In this document: piece after piece, positions 1 through 5,021 of the stretch | How the letters are laid out: the number at the start of each line of letters is the position of its first letter | Position numbering within the stretch: position 1 is the stretch's first letter | Notes under the pieces: generated by a model | The model's input: only the letters and a program-made list of their open reading frames with translations | Told to the model about the DNA's origin: nothing | The model's database searches: none | DNA from: Candidatus Microgenomates bacterium | GTDB taxonomy: Bacteria > Patescibacteria > Microgenomatia > JADHYG01 | DNA length: 8,214 nucleotides | NCBI GenBank assembly: GCA_016782545.1 | Contig: JADHYG010000046.1 | Span: 1-8,214 of the forward strand | Direction of reading: 5' to 3' | Made by a program: the position numbers and the translations under genes

Positions 1-2
1 CG

Positions 3-335
3 CCGACTTCAACGCCGACAAAAACACCAACACCAACTAAAAAATTAACTTCAAATCCTACTCCGACAAAGCCTGTTTCTCAATTGTCAAAAAAATCAGC
101 CACTTTGAGCGGAGAGATTTTAGGAGAAAAAGCAACCAGATCAGTTAATTTAATCAAGTTTCCTCAAGCCACTGAAGATGGTTTATTAATCAGCACTCCT
201 TCAGGATTTAAAAAAGCTGTTGGTGGTATTTTTTTCTTTTTGGGTGGCTTATCAATTTTGGGAGCCGTCGCTTTTCCTCTAATTAAAAAAAATCTTAATA
301 AGAAAAATTTTAACAAGGAAAAAGACAATTATTAA
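3..335 (+). CDS. C-terminal part of a Pro/Thr-rich surface protein with a membrane anchor (5' end outside window)
   Basis: The frame is open from the left edge, so this is the tail of a longer gene. The TTG at 84 is in frame but is probably internal. The first ~30 codons read as a Pro/Thr/Lys linker (repeats such as PTPTK). This is followed by SGEILGE and a ~40-residue segment, then one hydrophobic helix (GGIFFFLGGLSILGAVAF) and a Lys/Asn-rich tail. That order, a low-complexity stalk, a single helix and a basic cytoplasmic tail, is what a C-terminally anchored cell-surface protein looks like. No catalytic domain is visible in the part present. No LPxTG motif is seen, so sortase anchoring is not supported. 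The gene ends in TAA and is followed by a hairpin terminator. The function of the missing N-terminal part cannot be judged. Confidence 0.7.
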   Translation, partial: PTSTPTKTPTPTKKLTSNPTPTKPVSQLSKKSATLSGEILGEKATRSVNLIKFPQATEDGLLISTPSGFKKAVGGIFFFLGGLSILGAVAFPLIKKNLNKKNFNKEKDNY

Positions 336-337
336 TT

Positions 338-382
338 CCTTCCTATTTAAAGTGCGGCCGCACCTTTTTTAGGAAGGTTTTT
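338..382 (+). terminator. Nested hairpin terminator around a GC-rich palindrome
   Basis: The outer arms CCTTCCT (338-344) and AGGAAGG (371-377) pair, followed by five T (378-382). Inside them lies the 12-bp perfect palindrome GTGCGGCCGCAC (352-363, containing a NotI site), which is followed by its own T-run (365-370). Flanking AAA and TTT extend the inner stem past one bulged C. Either hairpin could end transcription of the upstream gene. Confidence 0.65.
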
Positions 383-387
383 AGCCA

Positions 388-396
388 TGGTATAAT
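388..396 (+). promoter_or_regulatory. Extended -10 promoter of the VanZ-family gene
   Basis: TGGTATAAT is a perfect extended -10 (TG-N-TATAAT). No good -35 is present, as is usual with an extended -10. Seven bases separate the hexamer from the ATG at 404, so transcription would start at or next to the A of the start codon. No ribosome binding site fits in that space. Confidence 0.65.
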
Positions 397-403
397 TTAT
401 TTC

Positions 404-745
404 ATGAAAAAAATTCGTCTTTGCCTGCCGGCAATTTCTTGGATGGTTTTGATTTTCTTTTTTTCTTCTCGACCAGGCACGAGTGTGGCCGACAGTCAAG
501 TCTTAAATTTTATTTTTTTTAAAAGTCTTCATCTTATAGAATATGGCATTCTTTTTATTTTAATTTATCGAGTCACGGAAAAGAATGTTAAACTTTCTTT
601 AGTTTTAACTATAATCTACGCGATTTCAGATGAGATTCATCAACTTTTTGTTCCCACTAGAGAAGGAAGGCTTCGGGATGTTTTTATTGATAGTCTTGGT
701 GCTTTTTTGGCCGTTTTAATAGTAAGGAGAAAAAGTCATAAATAA
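404..745 (+). CDS. VanZ-family small membrane protein
   Basis: This 113-residue protein has about three to four hydrophobic helices and the conserved features of the VanZ-like family: an N-terminal helix ending in FFFSSRPG (about 18-25), a helix starting with HLIEYGIL (about 43-50), and SDEIHQLFVPTREGRLRDVFIDSLGA (split here as SDEIHQLF at 75-82, RLRDVFIDSLGA further on). The family is named after the teicoplanin-resistance accessory protein VanZ. Most members, including short ones like this, have no proven function and lie in the cell membrane. It has its own extended -10 promoter and probably a leaderless transcript. The 39-base gap to tsaE holds a palindromic repeat, so co-transcription with tsaE is possible but not shown. 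Confidence 0.85.
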   Translation: MKKIRLCLPAISWMVLIFFFSSRPGTSVADSQVLNFIFFKSLHLIEYGILFILIYRVTEKNVKLSLVLTIIYAISDEIHQLFVPTREGRLRDVFIDSLGAFLAVLIVRRKSHK

Positions 746-752
746 AAATCCC

Positions 753-779
753 TGTCATCCTGAACTTGATTCAGGATCT
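753..779 (+). repeat. 27-nt palindromic repeat, copy 1
   Basis: Starts TGTCATCCTGAAC and ends TTCAGGATCT. Arms ATCCTGAA (757-764) and TTCAGGAT (770-777) form an 8-bp stem with a 5-base loop. An inverted, diverged copy lies at 1289-1315. The AGGA at 773-776, in the 3' arm, is 8 bases upstream of the tsaE start and is the only ribosome-binding-site-like sequence there, so the repeat may both supply and mask it. Confidence 0.8.
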
Positions 780-784
780 ATATA

Positions 785-1255
785 ATGATTACTCATTCTT
801 CTTTGGAAACAGAAAAATTAGGAGAAAAACTGGCCAAAGATATTAAAAAAGGTGGCGTTATTGCTCTGTATGGAGAACTAGGGGCTGGTAAAACTACTTT
901 TACAAAAGGATTGGCACGAGGTTTGGGAATAAAAAACAGAATTATTTCTCCGACATTTATTTTTATAAGATCTTATATCGTCAATCAACAATTAGCAATT
1001 AACAACCCGCCTCGACAAACCCGTTCGTCGGGCGAGGCGGGTCAACAATTTTTCTATCATATTGATCTTTATCGAATAGATAGATTAGAAGATGCTCATA
1101 GTTTGGGACTTGAAGAGATTTTAAGTGATTCTAGAAATATTGTTGTGATTGAATGGCCGGAAAAAATTAAAAAACTTTTACCTAAAAAAAGAATTGAGGT
1201 TTATTTTAAATATTTAGACAAAGGTCAAAGAGAGATTAAGATCAAAATACTTTAA
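785..1255 (+). CDS. tsaE: TsaE, ATPase of tRNA t6A synthesis, with an in-frame repeat insertion
   Basis: TsaE (YjeE) is the P-loop ATPase that drives the TsaB-TsaD complex, which puts threonylcarbamoyl on A37 of ANN-decoding tRNAs. Family motifs are present in order: Walker A GELGAGKTT (30-38), SPTF (55-58), HIDLYR (92-97) and IEWPEK (122-127). The length of 156 is normal only because of an extra 19-residue block (about 68-86, QLAINNPPRQTRSSGEAG) between SPTF and HIDLYR, where relatives have a short loop. This block is encoded by a GC-rich hairpin flanked by 9-bp direct repeats. Without it the loop reads SYIVNQQFFYHIDLYR, a good family fit. The ATG at 785 follows AGGA at 8 bases. The gene heads a tsaE-tsaC-tsaB group. 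The reading frame and all catalytic motifs are intact, so the protein is probably active. Confidence 0.92.
   Translation: MITHSSLETEKLGEKLAKDIKKGGVIALYGELGAGKTTFTKGLARGLGIKNRIISPTFIFIRSYIVNQQLAINNPPRQTRSSGEAGQQFFYHIDLYRIDRLEDAHSLGLEEILSDSRNIVVIEWPEKIKKLLPKKRIEVYFKYLDKGQREIKIKIL
985..1050 (+). repeat. GC-rich hairpin element inserted inside tsaE, with flanking direct repeats
   Basis: TCAACAATT occurs at 985-993 and again at 1042-1050, exactly 57 bases (19 codons) apart. Between them is a 38-nt hairpin (1005-1042). Its outer arms ACCCGCCTCG (1005-1014) and CGAGGCGGGT (1033-1042) pair perfectly. An inner stem CCCG/CGGG (1020-1023 with 1029-1032) has loop TTCGT, and ACAAA (1015-1019) bulges on the left. 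Its GC content is far above the surrounding gene. The left part also shows a 7-base period (AACAATT, AGCAATT, AACAACC from 987), so the direct repeat could belong to the element rather than be a target duplication. Confidence 0.8.
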
Positions 1256-1275
1256 TGATTTAAATCATTAAAGTA
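1248..1275. repeat. Perfect 28-bp palindrome over the tsaE stop codon
   Basis: The half-site TACTTTAATGATTT (1248-1261) is followed directly by its exact reverse complement (1262-1275). It includes the last tsaE codons and the TAA at 1253-1255. In RNA it would fold to about 12 bp with a 4-base loop. No T-run follows directly, so it is a poor classical terminator. It may be a transcript-end hairpin or a binding site. Confidence 0.75.
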
Positions 1276-1288
1276 AATTCTATTTTAT

Positions 1289-1315
1289 AGATTCTGAATC
1301 CAGTTCAGAATGACA
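1289..1315 (-). repeat. 27-nt palindromic repeat, copy 2 (inverted)
   Basis: On the minus strand it reads TGTCATTCTGAACTGG followed by ATTCAGAATCT and differs from copy 1 (753-779) at three positions. Two of these are the two sides of one stem pair (C-G changed to T-A) and the third is in the loop, so pairing is kept. The arms are ATTCTGAA (1291-1298) and TTCAGAAT (1304-1311). Seven T follow from 1316, so on the plus strand it could also act as a weak terminator just before tsaC. Confidence 0.8.
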
Positions 1316-1325
1316 TTTTTTTAGA

Positions 1326-1898
1326 ATGATAATAAAAAAAGCAGTTAAGATATTAAAACAAGGCGGGATTGTTATTTTTCCAACTGATACTGCTTATGGG
1401 ATTGGCTGTCGGATTGATGATAAAAAAGCAGTCGAAAGGCTTTTTAAAATAAGAAAAAAACCAAAAACTCAAGCTGTGCCGGTTCTTGTTTCGTCAATTG
1501 AAATGGCTGAAAATTATCTTTTAGCTTTTGGAAATAAAATAAGAGACTTAATGAAAAAACATTGGCCAGGTGGTTTGACTATTATCTATTCCTGCCAAAC
1601 AAAAAAAATTCCTTTGCTTGTGAGAGGTGGAGGAGAAAATTTAGGAGTAAGAGTGCCCGATCATCAAATCCCCCTTCTTTTAATAAAAGAACTAGGGATG
1701 CCTATGATTGGCACTTCAGCCAATTTTCATGGAGAAAAGACTGCTTATTGTTTTGAAGATTTAAATCAAGAGCTGATCAAAAAAGTAGACTATGTAATTA
1801 AAGGCGAGTGTCAAAAAGGAAAGGCATCAACAGTGATTGATTGTTCCAAAAAACCGTGGAAGGTTTTACGCCAAGGATTAGTGAAGATAGCAACGTAG
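1326..1898 (+). CDS. tsaC: TsaC/Sua5-family L-threonylcarbamoyladenylate synthase
   Basis: The enzyme makes threonylcarbamoyl-AMP from threonine, bicarbonate and ATP, the first step of t6A tRNA modification. The 190 residues match the single-domain TsaC (YrdC) form without the extra Sua5 domain. Visible motifs are PTDTAYGIGC (19-28), the KIRKKPKTQAVPVLV region (41-55) with the Lys/Arg nucleotide-binding residues, HWPGGLT (79-85), GVRVPDH (107-113), GTSAN (129-133), STVID (168-172) and LRQG (181-184). The ATG at 1326 is preceded by a T-run and no ribosome binding site. No upstream in-frame start is better supported. It lies between tsaE and tsaB. The stop codon falls at the left end of a degenerate 8-bp tandem repeat, so the last residues (KIAT) may be repeat-derived. 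Confidence 0.93.
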   Translation: MIIKKAVKILKQGGIVIFPTDTAYGIGCRIDDKKAVERLFKIRKKPKTQAVPVLVSSIEMAENYLLAFGNKIRDLMKKHWPGGLTIIYSCQTKKIPLLVRGGGENLGVRVPDHQIPLLLIKELGMPMIGTSANFHGEKTAYCFEDLNQELIKKVDYVIKGECQKGKASTVIDCSKKPWKVLRQGLVKIAT

Positions 1899-1968
1899 CA
1901 ACTCAGCCACATAGCTATTTATCAAGATAACCATTTAACCATGAAACCATCTAACCATGAAACTATTT
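1889..1968 (+). repeat. Degenerate 8-bp tandem repeat joining tsaC and tsaB
   Basis: Ten octamers in register from 1889 are AGCAACGT, AGCAACTC, AGCCACAT, AGCTATTT, ATCAAGAT, AACCATTT, AACCATGA, AACCATCT, AACCATGA and AACTATTT. The right half is best preserved (AACCAT at 1929, 1937, 1945 and 1953). The array covers the tsaC stop codon and the tsaB start codon and first codons. Confidence 0.75.
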
Positions 1969-2261
1969 TAATCATCGACACCTCAAATAGTGAGGAAACT
2001 GTTGTTGGATTAAAAATTAATGGCAAAAGAGATTTTTTAAAAGGCAAATCAAAAATCTTAAAAGCGCAAAATGCTTTGCCTTTAATTGAAAAAATTTTAA
2101 AAAAACACAAAATTAAGACCAGTGATTTAACCGCCATTAAAGTTAATACTGGCCCCGGTTCATTTACCGGCCTTAGAGTTGGGGTTGCCGTCGCCAATGC
2201 CTTAGCTTGGGTTTTAAAGATTCCAGTCAATGGCAAAAAACTGGTCGAGCCAAAATATTGA
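1941..2261 (+). CDS. tsaB: Minimal TsaB, t6A synthesis scaffold protein
   Basis: TsaB pairs with the catalytic subunit TsaD in the bacterial t6A complex. This protein has the N-terminal ASKHA half of the family: ILIIDTS (9-15), a short beta-rich segment, then GPGSFTGLRVG (71-81) and AVANALAW (83-90). It is only 106 residues against about 220-230 in typical bacteria. It ends in VEPKY, which resembles the EPxY found near the C-terminus of full-length TsaB. The shape is therefore a compact protein with the second half deleted rather than a simple 3' truncation. The first seven residues (MKPSNHE) come from the 8-bp repeat array and precede the usual start of the fold. No other in-frame start fits. 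No ribosome binding site is evident. The N-terminal half is the part expected to contact TsaD, so function is plausible. Confidence 0.85.
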   Translation: MKPSNHETILIIDTSNSEETVVGLKINGKRDFLKGKSKILKAQNALPLIEKILKKHKIKTSDLTAIKVNTGPGSFTGLRVGVAVANALAWVLKIPVNGKKLVEPKY

Positions 2262-2312
2262 ACCTATGCAATTCATTACACTTTTAACTTCAAATTTGTT
2301 AAAACATTTTTA

Positions 2313-2657
2313 ATGTATAAAATTAGTTTTTATACTCCTCAAAACAAGGTTCCGCCTATAAAGAAGTTTTTAGATTCGTGTCAGCCGAGTTTAAGATCTA
2401 AAATACTTCGCCAACTCAAATATGTAGAAGAGTATGGCTTAAGTCCAGCAATTCCTAATATCCGAAAAGTAATAGGTGCTCCGCTTTGGGAATTACGAAT
2501 ACTCGGAAGAGACAACATCCGAATTATTTGCACATCATTACTAGGGAAGGAAGTAAAGGTTCTGCATATTTTTAAAAAGAAGAAACAAAAAATCCCAACA
2601 AAAGAAATTAACATAGCTTTAAGAAGAACACAAAAAAGAACACAAAGAATTACTTGA
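2313..2657 (+). CDS. higB: HigB/Gp49-like toxin of a toxin-antitoxin pair
   Basis: This 114-residue basic protein has the signature of the RelE/HigB-like (phage-derived Gp49-like) toxin family: LWELRI (58-63), a core strand with NIRIIC (68-73), and VKVLHIFKKKKQKIP (81-95) followed by a helix with IALRR. Relatives are ribosome-dependent mRNA endonucleases held inactive by the partner antitoxin. The gene lies just upstream of an Xre-type antitoxin, the toxin-first order typical of HigBA. The C-terminal tail RRTQKRTQRIT is unusually basic. No clear promoter or ribosome binding site is seen before the ATG. Its TGA stop is embedded in the -35 box of the antitoxin promoter. The call rests on motifs and context, and activity is not shown. 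Confidence 0.85.
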   Translation: MYKISFYTPQNKVPPIKKFLDSCQPSLRSKILRQLKYVEEYGLSPAIPNIRKVIGAPLWELRILGRDNIRIICTSLLGKEVKVLHIFKKKKQKIPTKEINIALRRTQKRTQRIT

Positions 2658-2682
2658 CAAATGATATCTAATAAGATATAGT
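2654..2682 (+). promoter_or_regulatory. Antitoxin promoter overlapping the toxin stop codon
   Basis: TTGACA (2654-2659), a 17-base spacer and TATAGT (2677-2682) form a near-consensus sigma70-type promoter. The higB stop codon TGA (2655-2657) lies inside the -35 box. The predicted start is within 0-3 bases of the higA ATG (2692), so the antitoxin would have its own leaderless transcript in addition to read-through from higB. Confidence 0.8.
2664..2679. promoter_or_regulatory. Probable HigA operator
   Basis: The inverted repeat ATATCT-AATA-AGATAT sits in the spacer and overlaps the first bases of the -10 box. A dimeric helix-turn-helix protein bound here would block the polymerase. Antitoxins of this family usually repress their own promoter, so HigA or the HigBA complex is the likely ligand (inference). 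Confidence 0.6.
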
Positions 2683-2691
2683 ATTTTTGCT

Positions 2692-2970
2692 ATGAAAGAT
2701 TTAACTTTAAACGACTACTTAAAAAAACAACTAAAAGATCCTGATTTTAGAAAAGAATGGGAAAAAAGCGAGGCTGCTTATCAAGTGACAAGAGCGCTTA
2801 TTGAAGTTCGTATTAGGGGTAAAATTTCTCAAAGGGAGCTTGCCAGAAAAGCAGGAACTACTCAAGCGGTGATATCTCGAATTGAAAACATGAGTGTAAG
2901 CCCTTCCATCGGATTACTTCAACGTATCGCTGGTTCTTTGGGGAAAAAACTTGAAATCAAGTTTGCCTGA
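2692..2970 (+). CDS. higA: HigA-type Xre-family antitoxin
   Basis: This 92-residue protein has an N-terminal arm of the form LNDYLKKQLKDPDFRKEWE (6-24), common in antitoxins of HigB-like toxins, followed by an Xre/Cro helix-turn-helix (about 45-66: ISQRELARKAGTTQAVISRIEN) and a closing helix (LLQRIAGSLGKKLEIKF). It should bind and neutralise the upstream HigB-like toxin and repress the operon through the inverted repeat at 2664-2679. It starts at ATG 2692, nine bases after the -10 box and without a ribosome binding site. It ends in TGA, followed by two small hairpins. Confidence 0.9.
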   Translation: MKDLTLNDYLKKQLKDPDFRKEWEKSEAAYQVTRALIEVRIRGKISQRELARKAGTTQAVISRIENMSVSPSIGLLQRIAGSLGKKLEIKFA

Positions 2971-2982
2971 AACTTCTGTCTT

Positions 2983-3023
2983 ACAAGCGATTTTCACGCT
3001 TGTTTACCTCTTATTGAGGTTTT
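2983..3023 (+). terminator. Two consecutive hairpins after the toxin-antitoxin pair
   Basis: ACAAGCG (2983-2989) pairs with CGCTTGT (2997-3003) over a 7-base loop. ACCTC (3006-3010) then pairs with GAGGT (3016-3020), followed by TTT. The T-runs are short, so termination may be weak. Confidence 0.5.
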
Positions 3024-3051
3024 GGAGTGTGTGGGACTTATTTAGTAGAAT
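3022..3051 (+). promoter_or_regulatory. Possible promoter of the VIT-like gene
   Basis: TAGAAT (3046-3051) is a one-mismatch -10 box placed 6 bases before the ATG at 3058. TTGGAG (3022-3027) is a weak -35 at 18 bases spacing. The geometry matches the other leaderless-type starts in the window. Confidence 0.45.
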
Positions 3052-3057
3052 TCTAAT

Positions 3058-3540
3058 ATGAAGCATTCTTTAAAAATTGGTTTAAGTTTTGGTCTTACTT
3101 CAGGAATAATTACTACTTTAGGCTTAATTGTTGGTTTATATACAGGTACTGGTTCTAGAATTGCTGTTCTGGGAGGGATATTAACGATTGCTGTTGCCGA
3201 TGCTTTTTCTGATGCTCTAGGAATTCATATTTCTGAAGAATCAGAAAATATACATTCCAGTAGAGAAATTTGGGAAGCAACTTTTTTTACTTTTTTAGCG
3301 AAATTCATTTCTGCGATGACTTTTAGCTTGCCAATTTTATTACTGCCTTTGTTTGACGCAGTTGTTATTAGTATTTTTTGGGGATTGTTTTTACTAACAG
3401 TTTTTAATTTTTATTTAGCGAAACAACAAAAAGAAAACCCTTTTAAAGTAATAAGCGAACATCTTTTTATTAGCCTAGCTGTAATTATAATAACCTATTT
3501 TATAGGTAATTGGATTTCTTCTGTGTTTAATACTGATTAA
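3058..3540 (+). CDS. Short VIT1/CCC1-like membrane protein (possible Fe/Mn transporter)
   Basis: This 160-residue integral membrane protein has about five helices (roughly 5-27, 33-52, 75-97, 99-118 and 134-155). The start, SFGLTSGIITTLGLIVGL, matches the first helix of VIT1/CCC1 transporters, and ADAFSDALGIHISEESE (47-63) matches their second-helix pattern with acidic and Ser residues leading into a cytoplasmic loop. Known members carry ferrous iron or manganese in exchange for protons. This one lacks the helical metal-binding insert of the eukaryotic proteins and is shorter than the usual ~230, but it resembles short prokaryotic homologues. Its substrate cannot be read from sequence. It is convergent with the arsenical operon and appears to be transcribed alone. 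Confidence 0.65.
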   Translation: MKHSLKIGLSFGLTSGIITTLGLIVGLYTGTGSRIAVLGGILTIAVADAFSDALGIHISEESENIHSSREIWEATFFTFLAKFISAMTFSLPILLLPLFDAVVISIFWGLFLLTVFNFYLAKQQKENPFKVISEHLFISLAVIIITYFIGNWISSVFNTD

Positions 3541-3770
3541 TACGGCAAATCAATCTAGAAAAACTAGTTCTAACTTTGTTCACTGTGTGGAGTCATTTTT
3601 CGCTAAAGCTACAGAATGGCGCGCAGTATTAATTAGGAATTTTATATGTACGTTCCAGAATATTTTCAATTTTCTACTAACGAGGTTTCATGATTAAACA
3701 GCCCAAGGTACTAGATTGTGCCGAACTTTAATACCCTTATCGATTATCACCTTCTTTTTTGTTCAGAGAT
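3541..3770. other. Convergent intergenic region without a clear gene
   Basis: This lies between two convergent genes. No strong terminator is visible for either side. CTAG-AAAAA-CTAG near 3554-3566 gives only a 4-bp stem. The one item of note is a 15-codon reading frame at 3646-3693, preceded by AGGA and described under findings. I see no RNA gene. Confidence 0.5.
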
Positions 3771-4487
3771 TTATATTTTTAGTAAAAATTTAACTAGAAA
3801 TTGTAAATAATAAATTCCTGTCAAAAGAAAGACGCTAGCTACCACTTTTCTGCTTATCTTTTCAATTTTTTGTACAACAGAGAAAGCCTGACCCACTTTT
3901 TGCATACTAAAGGCGATTAGAAAAGAAAAGACAATTACTGGCAAGCCTGTACCTATGCCAAATAGAGTTGGCAGCAAAAAGGCTTCGCTGGATTTCAAAA
4001 CCAAAGGGATAAGAACACCAAAAAACAAAACGCCGCTGTAAGGGCAGAACGCTAGGGCAAAAAGAGAACCCAAAAGAAATGAACCCGCGTAACCTTTGGT
4101 AGCTAGTTTTTCTTTGAGCTGTTCAATTTTCTCATTCTTAGTTTTGATGTTTGGTTTAATGACATCAAGCATTATTAAGCCAAGAAAAATAAGAATGGGT
4201 CCTAAAGTCTTTTCTCCCCAGCCTTGGAAAATGCGGGAGATTTCAAACGACGAAAAACCCAAGTAAATAATCAAGGCGAGAATGGTATAACTAAAACTCT
4301 TGCCTAAAGTGTAGTAAAAACCGTTCAAAAGGGTGTTTTTAGTGGTTTTAATGTCTTTGGAAATATAGGCAATGGCAGTAATATTAGTGGCTAAAGGACA
4401 AGGGCTAATAGAGGTAAGAATTCCAGTTAAGAAGGCAGTTAAAAGCGGTATATTGTATTGATTAATAAGCAAGTTTATATAATCCAT
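3771..4487 (-). CDS. arsG: ArsG-family efflux permease (aromatic arsenicals)
   Basis: This 238-residue membrane protein has six to seven helices of the CcdA/DsbD/TauE-like fold. The first helix ends in SISPCPLATNITAIAYISKD (27-46), the hallmark of the ArsG group, and a second Cys site, FCPYSG (147-152), lies at the symmetric position. A charged loop (about 112-130) separates the halves. In Shewanella putrefaciens ArsG exports trivalent aminophenyl arsenicals after ArsE/ArsF reduce the nitro group of compounds such as roxarsone. Here it is the last gene of the operon, 2 bases after arsF. The paired SPCP/FCPY cysteines would also suit a thiol-disulfide carrier of the DsbD type, so a role in feeding electrons to ArsF is an alternative. 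Confidence 0.8.
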   Translation of the reverse strand: MDYINLLINQYNIPLLTAFLTGILTSISPCPLATNITAIAYISKDIKTTKNTLLNGFYYTLGKSFSYTILALIIYLGFSSFEISRIFQGWGEKTLGPILIFLGLIMLDVIKPNIKTKNEKIEQLKEKLATKGYAGSFLLGSLFALAFCPYSGVLFFGVLIPLVLKSSEAFLLPTLFGIGTGLPVIVFSFLIAFSMQKVGQAFSVVQKIEKISRKVVASVFLLTGIYYLQFLVKFLLKI

Positions 4488-4489
4488 TT

Positions 4490-5008
4490 TTACTTTCCCA
4501 ATAAGGTTTTAAGTTTGTTTTCAAAATAATCAGTAAATTTTTCTTGGTTATTTATCAATCGCCAGACTGTTGTGTCTTCTTCAATACTATCTTTATCATT
4601 ATTAATAGCATTAACAAACAAAGACGAGCCTCCGGCTTGGTATTTAATAACAATTTCTTTGTTTTCTGGCAATTCACTATTGATATCTTTGAAGATAATT
4701 TTTCCTGATTGATATTCTTTTGAAAACTTGTCTTTAATCGTTTGCAGGGCGTATTCACCAACAGTGATGCATGACCAGCACTGATGTGTACCATGGAAGT
4801 GAACAACTTCGATTTTCTCAGCTGGTATTATTTCTTGGTTCAATGATGAGGAGTTTTTTTCTTTTTGTGGCGGTTCAATTGAAGTTGGTTGAGCCGAGTT
4901 TAAAGCAGAAGAGTTTTCGACGTCTTTATTGGCAAAACCTCTAAGGCTAAAAAGCAGGGCAATTATTATTAAGATTAAACAAATAAAGATAATTACTTTT
5001 TTATTCAT
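4490..5008 (-). CDS. arsF: ArsF-family thioredoxin-like protein
   Basis: This 172-residue protein has an N-terminal signal anchor (helix about 5-22), a Ser/Pro/Asn-rich linker (25-62) and an extracytoplasmic thioredoxin-like domain. The domain opens with EVVHFHGTHQCWSC (67-80), giving a CWSC redox pair at C77/C80. FHGT-x-x-C-x-x-C is the family signature of proteins named after ArsF, a subunit of the nitrophenyl-arsenical nitroreductase. The rest (KIIFKDINSELPENKEIVIKY, described only by its start) fits the alpha/beta thioredoxin core. Its place directly before arsG, with a 2-base gap, repeats the arsF-arsG pairing. Whether this protein takes part in nitro reduction or in general thiol chemistry cannot be told from sequence. 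There is no lipobox. Confidence 0.78.
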   Translation of the reverse strand: MNKKVIIFICLILIIIALLFSLRGFANKDVENSSALNSAQPTSIEPPQKEKNSSSLNQEIIPAEKIEVVHFHGTHQCWSCITVGEYALQTIKDKFSKEYQSGKIIFKDINSELPENKEIVIKYQAGGSSLFVNAINNDKDSIEEDTTVWRLINNQEKFTDYFENKLKTLLGK

Positions 5009-5021
5009 TTTTTTAATTAAT

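Noticed and set aside
781..786. TATAAT just at the tsaE start
   Set aside because: It overlaps the ATG, so a transcript from it would begin inside the gene and lose the start codon.
753..1315. Composite transposon made of the inverted 27-nt repeats around tsaE
   Set aside because: There is no transposase, tsaE is a core gene in normal context, and such palindromes are usually dispersed single repeats.
1922..2236. Minus-strand frame opposite tsaB, and a plus-strand frame at 1562-1756 inside tsaC
   Set aside because: Both are shadows of genes with clear family motifs in the main frame.
3700..3770. Terminator for the arsenical operon
   Set aside because: Only distant GAAC/GTTC and short AT-rich complementarities are seen. 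No hairpin with a T-run is present on the minus strand.
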